The notes under the pieces: generated by a model
The model's input: only the letters and a program-made list of their open reading frames with translations
Told to the model about the DNA's origin: nothing
Databases searched by the model: none
Position numbers and translations under genes: made by a program
In this document: in pieces, positions 1-9,500 of the stretch
Position numbering within the stretch: position 1 is the first letter of the stretch
Layout of the letters: the number at the start of each line of letters is the position of its first letter
Source: Bacteroidota bacterium
Lineage (GTDB): Bacteria > Bacteroidota > Bacteroidia > Cytophagales > Microscillaceae
Assembly (NCBI GenBank): GCA_004293265.1
Contig: RDXZ01000019.1
Span: forward strand, 1-47,146
Direction of reading: 5' to 3'
DNA length: 47,146 nt

Positions 1-1
1 A

Positions 2-376
2 TATGAATTGTACAACAATCATCAACACAATTACATGCCTGAAATTGATTTGGGAGTAATGCTTTGGACAGGTATTTTTGAAGATGCGATGGATCAAGAG
101 TTTGCTAGATGGTGTGAAAAAAGTGGTAAAACTATCTCAACAGGAAAGGAAAGAGCCGATTTAGAAGCCGAAAGAGCAGACTTAGAAGCTCAAAAAGCCA
201 AAGAAGAAAGCCAAAGAGCAGACTTAGAAGCCCAAAAAGCCAAAGAAGAAAGCCAAAGAGCCAATAAATTAGACCAAGAAAAAATTATTGCTGAGCAAAA
301 AACACAAGACGCATTGCAAGAAATTGAGAGATTAAAACAACAATTGGCTTCATTAGGTTTGGTGCCTGTGCCGTAA
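2..376 (+). CDS. Uma2-family (DUF820) nuclease-like protein, C-terminal part only
   Basis: The reading frame is open at the left edge, so the start lies outside the window. The visible 124 residues look like the end of the Uma2 family, a PD-(D/E)XK-fold group of unknown substrate that is expanded in Cyanobacteria and also found in Bacteroidota. The match is the terminal strand motif (PEIDLGVMLWTGIFED), the following W-C...G..I.T..ERA segment, a charged coiled coil and the ending A-S-L-G-L. The catalytic core would be upstream and cannot be seen. The coiled coil is made of RADLEAQ-type repeats. A strong hairpin follows the stop codon. The call rests on tail similarity only; an unrelated coiled-coil protein is possible. 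Confidence 0.65.
   Translation, partial: YELYNNHQHNYMPEIDLGVMLWTGIFEDAMDQEFARWCEKSGKTISTGKERADLEAERADLEAQKAKEESQRADLEAQKAKEESQRANKLDQEKIIAEQKTQDALQEIERLKQQLASLGLVPVP
173..256 (+). repeat. Two tandem 42-bp units inside the Uma2-like coiled coil
   Basis: Units 173-214 and 215-256 each encode RADLEAQKAKEESQ and differ at one base (GCT versus GCC). A truncated third unit (RADLEAE) lies just before, at 152-172. Such near-identical in-frame repeats suggest recent length change of the coiled coil by slippage or unequal exchange. Confidence 0.9.
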
Positions 377-392
377 AGATATTTATCATAAA

Positions 393-451
393 AAAAATAT
401 TTTTTCAAAAAAATAAGCCTCATAAGTTTATTTTTTTGAAGAAATATTTTT
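393..451 (+). terminator. Long AT-rich hairpin after the Uma2-like gene
   Basis: A 24-bp stem (arms 393-416 and 428-451) with one wobble position and an 11-nt loop starts 16 bases after the stop codon and ends in a T run. It is a probable intrinsic terminator. The rest of 452-654 shows no gene. Confidence 0.7.
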
Positions 452-654
452 ATATTTATTTTACTAAAACTAATAGATTTAAAATTTTATCTAATTATTT
501 TCTTTTTGGTTCATAATTTCATATATTTTTTATCGATTATTGTTTAGATTTTTGTTGTAAACATAGATATTTGCAACTATTTCGTTCAAACATTCGCACC
601 CAAACATAAACACATATAATAAAAATAAATATATATTTAAAAAATATCTAAAAA

Positions 655-3147
655 ATGAAAATATTACGTTTTATTATTCTTTTACTTATCACAGGAATTT
701 GGTTATATATTTTGGACAATAGACCAAAAAACATACCTTTTTTAAGTGGTGTAGAAGCCTTACAATCTGCTCCTGCTTTTGGGCATTTTTTTAATCCTTT
801 TGGAGGTTTTTGGGCAAATGCAGAACCTAAACGAGTGCCAAAGGATTTAAAAATTTATGCTGAAAAATTAAAAGATAAAGTAGAAGTAATCGTTGATGAT
901 AGACTTGTTCCGCATATATTTGCTAAAAATGATTATGATTTATATTTGGCACAAGGATATATCACTGCCAAATATCGTTTGTGGCAGATGGAGTTTCAAA
1001 CACATTTTGCAGGCGGGCGTTTGTCTGAAATTATGGGTAAAAATGAAACTATTTTACAATTAGATAGAAAACATAGGCGTTTGGGAATGGTTTATGCCGC
1101 CGAAAAATTGTTGGAAGAATGTAAAAAAGACGAAGAAACAATGACAAGCTTAAAAGCCTATACCGAAGGCGTAAATGCTTATATCAAACAATTACAACCC
1201 AAAGATTATCCTATCGAATATAAATTATTAGGTTACGAACCAGAACAATGGACTCCGCTCAAAACAGCATTAATGATGAAATTGATGACGCTTGATTTGG
1301 CTTTCAATACTTGGGACGTAGAAACCACAAACGTCTTACAAAAATATGGAAAAGACGTTATAAAAGAACTTTTTAATGGATTTACACCTGTGCAAGACCC
1401 AATTATTCCCGCAGGAACTAAATATGATTTTAAAAAAATTGCTATTCCAAAAACACCTAAACAAATCAGTATTCCTTTATCTAATCAAGAAGGAAAAACA
1501 GAAGATAAAAGAGGAACAGGAAGTAATAATTGGGTAGTTGGAGGTGAAAAATCTATCACAGGTGCGCCAATTTTAGCCAATGACCCTCATTTAACATTGA
1601 GTTTACCTTCTATTTGGTTTGAAATTCAACTTTCTGCACCTAAAATAAATGTCTATGGTGCAACTTTACCCGGCGCTCCAGGGGTGGTGATTGGCTTCAA
1701 TCAAGATGTGGCTTGGGGCGTTACCAATGTAGATTCTGATGTGCAAGATTGGTATTATATGAAATGGAAAGACAAATCTTATACAGAATATTACCATAAT
1801 AAAGATTGGAAAAAAACGACTAAAAGAATTGAAATCATCAAAATAAAAGGTGAAAATGACTGGATTGATACCGTTTATTACACACATAATGGACCTGTGG
1901 TGGCTAATGAAAATGATGTAAAATTTGCACAAAATTTTAATTTTCCTGCTAATTGTGCTTTAAAATGGGCTGGGCATGAACCTTCTAACGAATTGCTAAC
2001 TTTTATGAAATTGAATAAAGCACGAAATTATGAAGACTACAGAAAAGCTATTGCTACTTATGTTGCACCTGCACAAAATTTTATTTTTTGTGATAATTTA
2101 GGAAATATTGCCATTACATCAAATGGAAAATTTCCTATCAAATGGAAAGAGCAAGGAAAATATATCCTTGACGGCACCAACGCCGAACACGATTGGAGTG
2201 TAGAAAGAATTCCCGCTTCTCAAAATCCACATATCAAAAATCCTGAACGAGGTTTTGTGAGCTCTGCCAACCAATTCCCAGTCGATACACTTTACCCTTA
2301 TTATTTACATTGGGAATTTGCTACGTATCAAAGAGGAAAACGTATCAATGAAAAACTAACTACTATGACAAAAGCAAGTGTAGATAGTCTAAGAATGTTA
2401 CAAAATGATGACTTGAATATAATGGCAAGAGATATTTTACCTAAAATTTTTAAAGTTTTAGAAAAAGAAAAATTAGAATTAGATGAGCAAAATGCTTTGA
2501 CTGAATTAAAAAATTGGAACTTTTGTTTTGATGCCTCAAAAATTGCCCCAACTATTTATGAAAAATATGAAAATAATCTTAAAAATGCAGTCTTTGGAGA
2601 TGAATTTGGTATCAAAGGCTTACGTTTTCCAAGTGATGAAAAGTTAAGAGAACTAATTTTGGGCGGAGATTCGAGCCGATTGGCAAAATGGGCAGATAAT
2701 ATCAACACTAAAGACAAAAAAGAAACGACTACTGAAATGATTTTACTCGCTTTCCAAAAAAGCATCAAAGAACTCATAAAGGAATACGGAAAAAAAGGTG
2801 AAAAATGGATGTGGGGAAAAGTAAGAAATTCTGAAATTAGACATTTAATGCGACTCCCTGCTTTTGCTGTACCTAATTTAACAAGTAACGGCTGTTTTGA
2901 TTGCCCCAACGCAACCAGTCAATACAAAGGTCCTTCGTGGAGAATGGTCGTTGCGGTAGGTAAAACTCCCAAAGCCTACGGCATATATCCGGGCGGGCAA
3001 TCAGGAAATGCAGGAAGTCATTATTATAGTAATTTTGTACCACAATGGCAAAATGGAGAATTGGCTGAACTACTTTTTTTAAGAAATAGCACAGATAAAT
3101 CTTCTAAAATTACAGGAAAATGGAAAATGAGTGGCAGAAGTAACTAA
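655..3147 (+). CDS. Penicillin acylase (penicillin amidase) family Ntn hydrolase
   Basis: An 830-residue protein of the penicillin G acylase / acyl-homoserine-lactone acylase family (S45), usual length for the family. These enzymes cut themselves into two subunits and hydrolyse amide bonds of acylated substrates. Residues 1-22 are a hydrophobic anchor or signal segment, placing the enzyme outside the inner membrane. Residues about 75-270 form the alpha-subunit region (HIFAKNDYDLYLAQGY..., WQMEF). The self-processing site is G289-S290-N-N-W, where Ser290 would become the N-terminal nucleophile; the following ANDPHL segment and the GAPGVVIGFN and GVTNV motifs are typical. The C-terminal part carries the GGQSGN and HY...W segments of the beta subunit. 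The natural substrate cannot be told from the sequence. The ATG is preceded by an A-rich tract and no Shine-Dalgarno site. Confidence 0.93.
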   Translation: MKILRFIILLLITGIWLYILDNRPKNIPFLSGVEALQSAPAFGHFFNPFGGFWANAEPKRVPKDLKIYAEKLKDKVEVIVDDRLVPHIFAKNDYDLYLAQGYITAKYRLWQMEFQTHFAGGRLSEIMGKNETILQLDRKHRRLGMVYAAEKLLEECKKDEETMTSLKAYTEGVNAYIKQLQPKDYPIEYKLLGYEPEQWTPLKTALMMKLMTLDLAFNTWDVETTNVLQKYGKDVIKELFNGFTPVQDPIIPAGTKYDFKKIAIPKTPKQISIPLSNQEGKTEDKRGTGSNNWVVGGEKSITGAPILANDPHLTLSLPSIWFEIQLSAPKINVYGATLPGAPGVVIGFNQDVAWGVTNVDSDVQDWYYMKWKDKSYTEYYHNKDWKKTTKRIEIIKIKGENDWIDTVYYTHNGPVVANENDVKFAQNFNFPANCALKWAGHEPSNELLTFMKLNKARNYEDYRKAIATYVAPAQNFIFCDNLGNIAITSNGKFPIKWKEQGKYILDGTNAEHDWSVERIPASQNPHIKNPERGFVSSANQFPVDTLYPYYLHWEFATYQRGKRINEKLTTMTKASVDSLRMLQNDDLNIMARDILPKIFKVLEKEKLELDEQNALTELKNWNFCFDASKIAPTIYEKYENNLKNAVFGDEFGIKGLRFPSDEKLRELILGGDSSRLAKWADNINTKDKKETTTEMILLAFQKSIKELIKEYGKKGEKWMWGKVRNSEIRHLMRLPAFAVPNLTSNGCFDCPNATSQYKGPSWRMVVAVGKTPKAYGIYPGGQSGNAGSHYYSNFVPQWQNGELAELLFLRNSTDKSSKITGKWKMSGRSN

Positions 3148-3261
3148 TTTTTTTGAGAATAAATGTATCAAAATACAACAAATCAATCTATGTTAAAAAA
3201 TTATTTATCTAAAAATCATTGATTGAAAGTTAAAATTATTCCCAATTTGCTAAAAAATTAG

Positions 3262-3381
3262 AGTTCTACTCAATTTGATACAATTTTTTTATTGAGCAAT
3301 TGTAGCACACACTTTTGGTATATGGACACACTAAAAGTATGTACTACAATTTTTATTTTTCGTATAAATCTTATTAGAACC
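3262..3381. repeat. Palindromic MITE-like element, copy 1 (degenerate)
   Basis: This element lies in the 366-bp gap after the acylase gene. Its ends are inverted copies of about 20 bp: the left begins AGTTCTACT, the right is CGTATAAATCTTATTAGAACC. The inner core is an imperfect palindrome beginning ATTGTAGCACACACTTTT. The same ends and core recur at 32345-32462 and 39593-39752, and the ends alone at 20745-20812. No transposase is encoded. Sequence similarity to the 20745 copy runs some 20 bp past the right end, so the borders are approximate. Confidence 0.75.
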
Positions 3382-3513
3382 AATATTTTTTTACATTTCA
3401 TATTCAAAGATGAAAAATAAATTTTATTTCTAAAAAAAAAACACTAATTTTGAAGCAAAATTGAAAACAAATCAAAAAAAGTATCATTTTTGTATCTTTA
3501 AAATCATTTTTTT

Positions 3514-3969
3514 ATGTCAAATATTGTAAAACATCAAAGACAAGAAAACGAAATAAAATTCTATAAAACTGCGGAATTTAAAAAACTTTCTATCCAAAAA
3601 AGGAGAGAAATGCTCGAAAATTACGCCAAAAATGCACGAAACGAAGTAACTGAAACTTTTGAATATAATAAAAAACAAGTATCAAATATCGGAAAATGGG
3701 CAGTAGGTTTGGCAGGAGGTTATCTTGTGTATCGCGTTTTGTTTTCAAGCCGTAAAAAAAATAAATTTAAAAAAGATAGTAAAGATATTACAGAACAAAT
3801 CGATAAAAAAATTGAACAATTAGTAAATTATAAAGAAAAAAAATTACATACAAGACTTTGGAGCAGAATACAAAATCAAATTTTTGAATTTGCTTTTGAT
3901 TGGTTGTTGGATTCAGTGCAAGAAAAGTTTAAAAAATATACTCATAACAAAGACAATGACAATTCTTAA
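3514..3969 (+). CDS. Small single-pass membrane protein, unknown function
   Basis: A 151-residue protein that I do not recognise. Residues 1-55 are charged and helical, 59-78 form one likely membrane helix (NIGKWAVGLAGGYLVYRVLF), 79-110 are very basic, and 120-140 are amphipathic. No signal peptide cleavage site is evident, so it is probably anchored in the inner membrane with two cytoplasmic or peripheral arms. Its last 14 bases overlap the start of the GGGP synthase gene, so the two are co-transcribed and probably translationally coupled. A possible promoter (TTG at 3461, CATTTTTG at 3485-3492) lies just upstream; a second -7-like TAATTTTG is at 3445-3452. Confidence 0.8.
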   Translation: MSNIVKHQRQENEIKFYKTAEFKKLSIQKRREMLENYAKNARNEVTETFEYNKKQVSNIGKWAVGLAGGYLVYRVLFSSRKKNKFKKDSKDITEQIDKKIEQLVNYKEKKLHTRLWSRIQNQIFEFAFDWLLDSVQEKFKKYTHNKDNDNS

Positions 3970-4714
3970 TCATATTTACGAAAGAAAACAAAAAAAATTA
4001 AAATCTTTTGCTTTGTTAATTGACCCTGATAAATTTGATGACCAAATTTTTCAGCAATTAAATGAAAAAAATGCTTTTCAAAAAGCAGATTATATTTTTG
4101 TTGGTGGAAGTTTGATTCAAGGCGTAAATTTAGGTGAAACTATTATTCAAATAAAAACGGTTTGTGAAAAACCTGTGATTATTTTTCCGGGTAGTAATAT
4201 GCACATTGATAGTAATGCTGATGGAATTTTATTGCTTTCTCTTATCTCAGGTCGCAATTCAGAATTTTTGATTGGGCAACATATTGTCGCGGCTCCCATT
4301 CTCAAAAAAAGTAAATTAGAAGTCTTGGCTACGGGATATATGTTGATAGAAGGCGGAAAACCTACTACGGCTTCCTATATGAGCAACACTACACCTATTC
4401 CACACGATAAACCTGAGGTAGCAGCTTGTACGGCAATGGCGGGAGAACTATTGGGATTGAAGTTGATTTATGCTGATACAGGAAGTGGGGCAAGCAAATC
4501 GGTCAGCAACAAAATGATTTATATGTTAAGAAAAACCGTTGATTTACCTATTATTATCGGGGGCGGAGTAAGAACGGCTCACCAAGCCCAAGAAATCTGG
4601 GAAGCTGGTGCAGATATTTTGGTGGTCGGAAATGCTATAGAAGAAAATCCTGATTTTATTGATGAATTATTTATAAAAAAAGAAATAATAAACGAAAAAA
4701 TCAAAAATTTATAA
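3956..4714 (+). CDS. Geranylgeranylglyceryl phosphate synthase family protein (GGGPS/PcrB)
   Basis: A (beta-alpha)8 prenyltransferase of the GGGPS family (PF01884), 252 residues from the ATG at 3956. The frame is open further upstream to 3884, but homology starts at this ATG. The family joins a polyprenyl diphosphate to sn-glycerol-1-phosphate through an ether bond, the first committed step of archaeal-type lipids; Bacteroidota carry a hexameric group with this activity. Visible motifs are the DPDK metal/diphosphate site (residues 23-26), GGSL, the YADTGSGA segment and the phosphate-binding GGGVRT followed by GADILVVGNA. No glycerol-1-phosphate dehydrogenase is seen in the window. The gene overlaps the preceding membrane-protein gene by 14 bp. 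Confidence 0.93.
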   Translation: MTILNHIYERKQKKLKSFALLIDPDKFDDQIFQQLNEKNAFQKADYIFVGGSLIQGVNLGETIIQIKTVCEKPVIIFPGSNMHIDSNADGILLLSLISGRNSEFLIGQHIVAAPILKKSKLEVLATGYMLIEGGKPTTASYMSNTTPIPHDKPEVAACTAMAGELLGLKLIYADTGSGASKSVSNKMIYMLRKTVDLPIIIGGGVRTAHQAQEIWEAGADILVVGNAIEENPDFIDELFIKKEIINEKIKNL

Positions 4715-4753
4715 AATATTTCAAAAAAATTATAAAAAAAAAGATTTTTATTT

Positions 4754-4761
4754 TATTTTTG
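4754..4761 (+). promoter_or_regulatory. Bacteroidota -7 element (TATTTTTG) for the DUF349 gene
   Basis: TATTTTTG matches the TAnnTTTG consensus exactly. No TTTG sits at the usual distance upstream, so the -33 half is weak or missing. It would give a leader of roughly 125 nt before the DUF349 start. Confidence 0.45.
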
Positions 4762-4892
4762 CAAAAAAGGTACTAACTTAGCAACCTAAAACTATACTTT
4801 TTGTACTAATTGGAAAAATCTTTGCTACTAATCATATTTAAAAATCAAAAAGATTAAAATAAAGATAAACCTCACTTATTAAAACAAAATAA

Positions 4893-6212
4893 ATGAACAC
4901 TATGGAAAAAACTCGTGAAACAGAGTTTGGTTATATCCTTGATACAGATATTTATCTAAAAGGATACATGGGCTTCCCTGACCGCAGAATCGGACAGGTT
5001 AAAACTACGGAAGAAGCCTCAATGAAATATTTTGAAGACCGCTATCAATTAGCAGAAAAAAAAGTAAATGACCTTGAAAATGCTATCAAAGAAGCACAAA
5101 ACAAAGGCTCATATTTGATGAAATTAATCCACATGAGAGATTATTTAACTAATTTTGATGGATTAGGAAACTATCCCGTTCTTTTTGCTCAATTAGATAA
5201 ATTACAAGCAGAGTTAAATGGTATGATTTCTGTCAATCGTATCAAAAATTTAGAAATAAAAAACGCTTTGTTGGAGGAAGCCAAAACTCTTTTGGCTGAA
5301 CAAGACATCGCAGAACCATTACAATTACTCGAACTTTCTGATAAAATGAAAGAAGTAAAACAAAAATGGATTAAAACTGGCTCTGTTGATGAAAGTGAAG
5401 AAGCCGCCCTCGAAAAATCTTTTGACGAAACCTATCAAGAGTTTTTCTATCGCCGTAAAAATATTATGAAATTTAAGGCGAAAGAAGCCAAAGATAGATT
5501 ATTACATTATAGAAAAATATTGACTGCCGCAGATAATCTTAAATTTTCTGATAATTTTGAGGAGGCTTTCAATGAATTTAGAAATTTACAAACGGAATGG
5601 AAAACAGGTGGAAAAATTCCACACAAAAAAGCAACTGAGTTTTGGGAAAAATTTAAAATGGCAAACGATTTGTTTTTTAATCGTTATAAAAGTTTTAAAA
5701 GCTATAAAGCTCAATTCCCAGAAGATACTCCCGAACAAATCAAAGTCAAACTTGAAAAAGAATATTGTGCCGCAGGTGAAGCGCTCGTTACGATTGGAGA
5801 TGAAGTGGTCGAAAATGTAGAAAAAGCAAAAGCTTTGTTGATTGATTGGAAAAATTTAAGTACTACTTTTAGAAATCTTGACCACGATACTGCCGAAAGA
5901 TTTAGACTTTCTTGCGACCACGTTTTCGAGTATTCTTATTTGATGAGAGTTGTCAAAAGAAAATACCCTGATATTGAAAGCAAACCAAAAGAAGACCAAT
6001 TTCGTATCAAAACAAGTTTTATGCGTGAATTGATTAGACGTGATGAAAGTGAAATTATTATTGCTGAAAATAATATTTTACGTGAACAAATGAATCCTAA
6101 ATTTGATAAAAAACTTTTGACAAATTTGGCTGTTCAAAAACGTAAAGTTTTGGTAAAAAAACATATTTTGCAATCTATGGAAGCCGCTTTGAATGCACTG
6201 AAAAAATATTAA
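4893..6212 (+). CDS. DUF349 domain-containing protein
   Basis: A 439-residue, highly charged helical protein with at least three DUF349-type repeats. The clearest is near residues 220-275, with W-K-T-G-G-K-I-P-H-K-K, F-W-E-K-F-K and FFNRYK, fitting the family pattern W..IG.VP....LW..F......FF. The others are near 130-190 (VKQKWIKTGSV ... FFYRRK) and 310-360. DUF349 proteins are cytosolic and of unsettled function; Bacteroidota members are often longer (about 600 residues), so this is a shorter form. The first ATG (4893) was chosen over a second ATG nine bases later. A strong terminator hairpin follows, so the gene is probably monocistronic. Confidence 0.85.
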   Translation: MNTMEKTRETEFGYILDTDIYLKGYMGFPDRRIGQVKTTEEASMKYFEDRYQLAEKKVNDLENAIKEAQNKGSYLMKLIHMRDYLTNFDGLGNYPVLFAQLDKLQAELNGMISVNRIKNLEIKNALLEEAKTLLAEQDIAEPLQLLELSDKMKEVKQKWIKTGSVDESEEAALEKSFDETYQEFFYRRKNIMKFKAKEAKDRLLHYRKILTAADNLKFSDNFEEAFNEFRNLQTEWKTGGKIPHKKATEFWEKFKMANDLFFNRYKSFKSYKAQFPEDTPEQIKVKLEKEYCAAGEALVTIGDEVVENVEKAKALLIDWKNLSTTFRNLDHDTAERFRLSCDHVFEYSYLMRVVKRKYPDIESKPKEDQFRIKTSFMRELIRRDESEIIIAENNILREQMNPKFDKKLLTNLAVQKRKVLVKKHILQSMEAALNALKKY

Positions 6213-6322
6213 ATATACAAATAAAAATAAAAAAATGGTACTCTGACAATTTTAGTGGACATTATTGAAATTAAACTCTTTGAGATTTTTTTATCGAGGA
6301 ATACAAAAAATATCAGAAAACC

Positions 6323-6379
6323 AAAAAAATAGACTTATTTTAACAATTATTTTAAAATGTTGAAATAAGTCTATTTTTT
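6323..6379 (+). terminator. Strong hairpin terminator after the DUF349 gene
   Basis: Arms 6323-6344 and 6358-6379 pair over 22 bp with one G-T wobble and a 13-nt loop, ending in T6. The rest of the 315-bp gap (6213-6527) holds no gene. Confidence 0.85.
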
Positions 6380-6527
6380 AAAAAGTATTACCAAACTTTT
6401 TAAAAACTATTTTGTTATGAAAATACATAAAAATCGTTATTTTTTAGTAAATTGAATTACTTTTATACAAAAAAGTATATTAAAATAAATAGAATAAGAA
6501 ATTAATACAACTGAATATTATAAAAAT

Positions 6528-9500
6528 ATGCGAACAAAGATAATCTTTATAGTTTTATTCATTCTTACGTTTTCTTTGGAGAGTTTTGCTCAATTTGGAA
6601 ATGAATGGATAAATTCTAATCAATCTTATTATAAAATCCCAACCATTCAAACAGGTATTCACCGACTTACACAATCAGACTTAAACACAGCGGGAATTTC
6701 AGGTATTGACCCCAAAAAATTTCAAATATTTTTTCGAGGAAAAGAGCAAGCTATTTTTATACAAGGTGAAAATGACGGCTCTTTTGATGCCAATGATTAC
6801 ATCGAATTTTATGGACGAAGAAATGACGGCACTTTAGATGTCAATTTATATGAAGACCCTTCTAATTTGACAAATCCTTATTATAATTTGTATTCAGATA
6901 CTACTGCCGTTTTTCTTACTTGGAAGTTAGACAATACTTTTGGCAAACGTATTCAGGTCGATAATAGTGTTTTTAGTGCGTCAAATACAGCATTTCATCA
7001 AGCAGAAAGTGTACAATTTTTTGCAGAAAGTTATAGTTTGGGACAAAATTATAGAGTGGGAACAAACGAAAAAATATATTTATCAAGTTTTGATACAGGC
7101 GAAGGCTGGCTTTCCAATCCTATCAATCAAGGTAGTAACCGAACTTTTACATTACCAATTCAGAACGTTTTTTCAGGGGCGGGCGGAAGCCTACCAACCA
7201 TCGAAATAGGTATATCAGGAAGTACTCCAACGGCTTATGCAGTGCAATTACAAATCGGAAATTCAACAGGAACATTAAGAACTTTGGGTACGACTTCAGG
7301 CTTTGCATACCAAGAAATTGTCTATCAACAAAGTATTACTTTAGCCGATATTTCAACAACAGGAAATAGTGTTGTGAGAGTCATCGCGACCACAGGCAAC
7401 GTAAGAATTGCTTATATTAAAATCAAATATCCGCAAACTTTGATAAGTGACGGCACTAATAATAAAAACTTTGAAGTTTTATCAAACAGCAATCCAAGTA
7501 GTGATATTTTAATCAATAATGTACCTGCGAATGCACAGATTTTTGATATAACAGATATTGATAATTTTATTCGTTTAAACGGACAAATATTGACAGGAAA
7601 TATGCAATTACGCTTAAATGGAACAGATATTGGCACAAAAAAAATGTATTTGTATAATGCTCAACCGATTGCTCCATTGTCTATCAAAAGAATATTTTTT
7701 ACTCAAATTACGCCTTCTTTGGTTGATTATTTGATTATCACTCACCCCAAGTTAAGACAACCTTTTGGAGGCGTTCCTGATGTGGTGCAAGCGTATGCAA
7801 ACTATCGTTCTACTACCGCAGGAGGCAATTACAAACCTTTGATAATGAATATTGATGTGGTTTATAATCAATTTGGATATGGTGAAAAAACACCTTTGGC
7901 AATTACAAAATTATTGGATTACTTGTATCAAAATACAAACTTAAAATTTATGTTTTTGATAGGAAAAGGTGCCGCTTTGCCTGACGATTATAATGATTTG
8001 AACATTAGACAAAATCCTGCTCATTATGCTATTGATTTAGTGCCGACTGCAGGCGCACCTGCCTCTGATAATATTTTTTCACATGGTATTGGTAATACAG
8101 GTTCAAAATATCAATTAGTACCCACAGGACGACTTTCGGTTACGACACCTGAACAGGTTTTTAATTATTATAATAAAATTATCGAACACGAAATTCCTAC
8201 TGACAATCGTTTGTGGCAGAAAAATTTTATTCATCTCAGCGGTGGAAATAATGCGGTTGAACAAACACTTTTTAGAAGTTATGTAGATTTTTTGAAAACG
8301 ATTGCAGAAGGACTTTATTTGGGTGCGGTGGTCAATACCACATCAAAAAGCACTACAAATCCAGTTGAGTTAGTCAATGTATCTGAATTAGTCAATCGTG
8401 GAACAGGCTTGATGACGTTTTTTGGTCATTCTTCTTTAAATATTACAGATGTGGTCATCGGAAAAGCCTCTGATGATGCACAAAACTATCGTAATAAAGG
8501 TAAATATCCAATGATTATTACCAATGGTTGTCAATTAGGAAGCGTTTTTTATGGTCCTACAACTCTTTCAGAAGATTGGGTTTTGACAAAAGACAGAGGT
8601 TCTATTGGTTTTTTGGCACATAGCTATTTTGGTTATTCTGTACCTTTGTATGAATTTTCGGCTCGTTTTTATACAATATCTTGTCAATATTTAGGTATTA
8701 TTGGAAAACCCATTGGATTTATTTTAAAAGAAAATGCAAGATTAGCCCCAAGCAATGTCATTGACCGCTCTATTTCTGAACAAATGATTTTACAGGGCGA
8801 CCCTGCGGCAAGCTATATCAATGCAGGAAAACCTGATTATTATACCGCCAATAATCAAGTCTATCTAAAACCTGTTGATAACGCACCAATTACAGCAGTT
8901 TCAGAATCTTTCAATGTAAAATTTATTGTGTCTAATTTGGGTAGAATCGAACCTAATCAAAGATTACAAGTAAGAATAAAACGTACTTATCCAAACGGAC
9001 AAGTTTCTACTTTTTTTAATAATATTGGTTATGACCCTGTTCGTTATCGTGATACACTTTCATTTACTTTATCAAGAGAAGCAGGAAAAGATGCTTTTGG
9101 TCTAAATAGAATCGAAGTTACGTTAGATTATCAAAATCAAATTGATGAATTAAGAAAAGACAACAATGTAGGAGTAATTGATTTCTTTTTTCCAAAAGTT
9201 GGTGTTTTGCCTATTTATCCAAAAGAATATTCAATTGTAAATGCTCAACCTGTAAGCCTGACTGTGATGTCCTCTACTTTACAAAACGAAGGAAAAAGTT
9301 TTGTGATAGAATTAGACACAGTGAATACTTATAATAGTGGTGCAAAACAAACAATGATTTTGGAGGCGGGAATTTCTGCTACTTGGGACGCAAATTTATT
9401 GACAGACAACACCACAGACAGCACCGTTTATTATTGGCGTGTCAATTATGTAGATGATATTACCAATCAAAGCAATCTTTGGGGTGAAAGTTCTTTTGTT

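Noticed and set aside
1666-1932. Antisense ORF inside the penicillin acylase gene
   Set aside because: It is a shadow of the conserved acylase coding sequence and shows no independent signals.
3884-3955. Longer start for the GGGP synthase
   Set aside because: The extra 24 residues lie entirely within the upstream membrane-protein gene in another frame, and the family homology begins at the ATG at 3956.
5557-5820. 87-codon ORF inside the DUF349 gene
   Set aside because: It is a shifted frame of the DUF349 coding sequence with Lys-rich, family-less translation.
6238-6275. Possible further MITE copy (TTTTAGTGGACATTATTGAAA)
   Set aside because: It resembles a short part of the core of copy 4, but no terminal repeats or stem are present, so chance similarity cannot be excluded.
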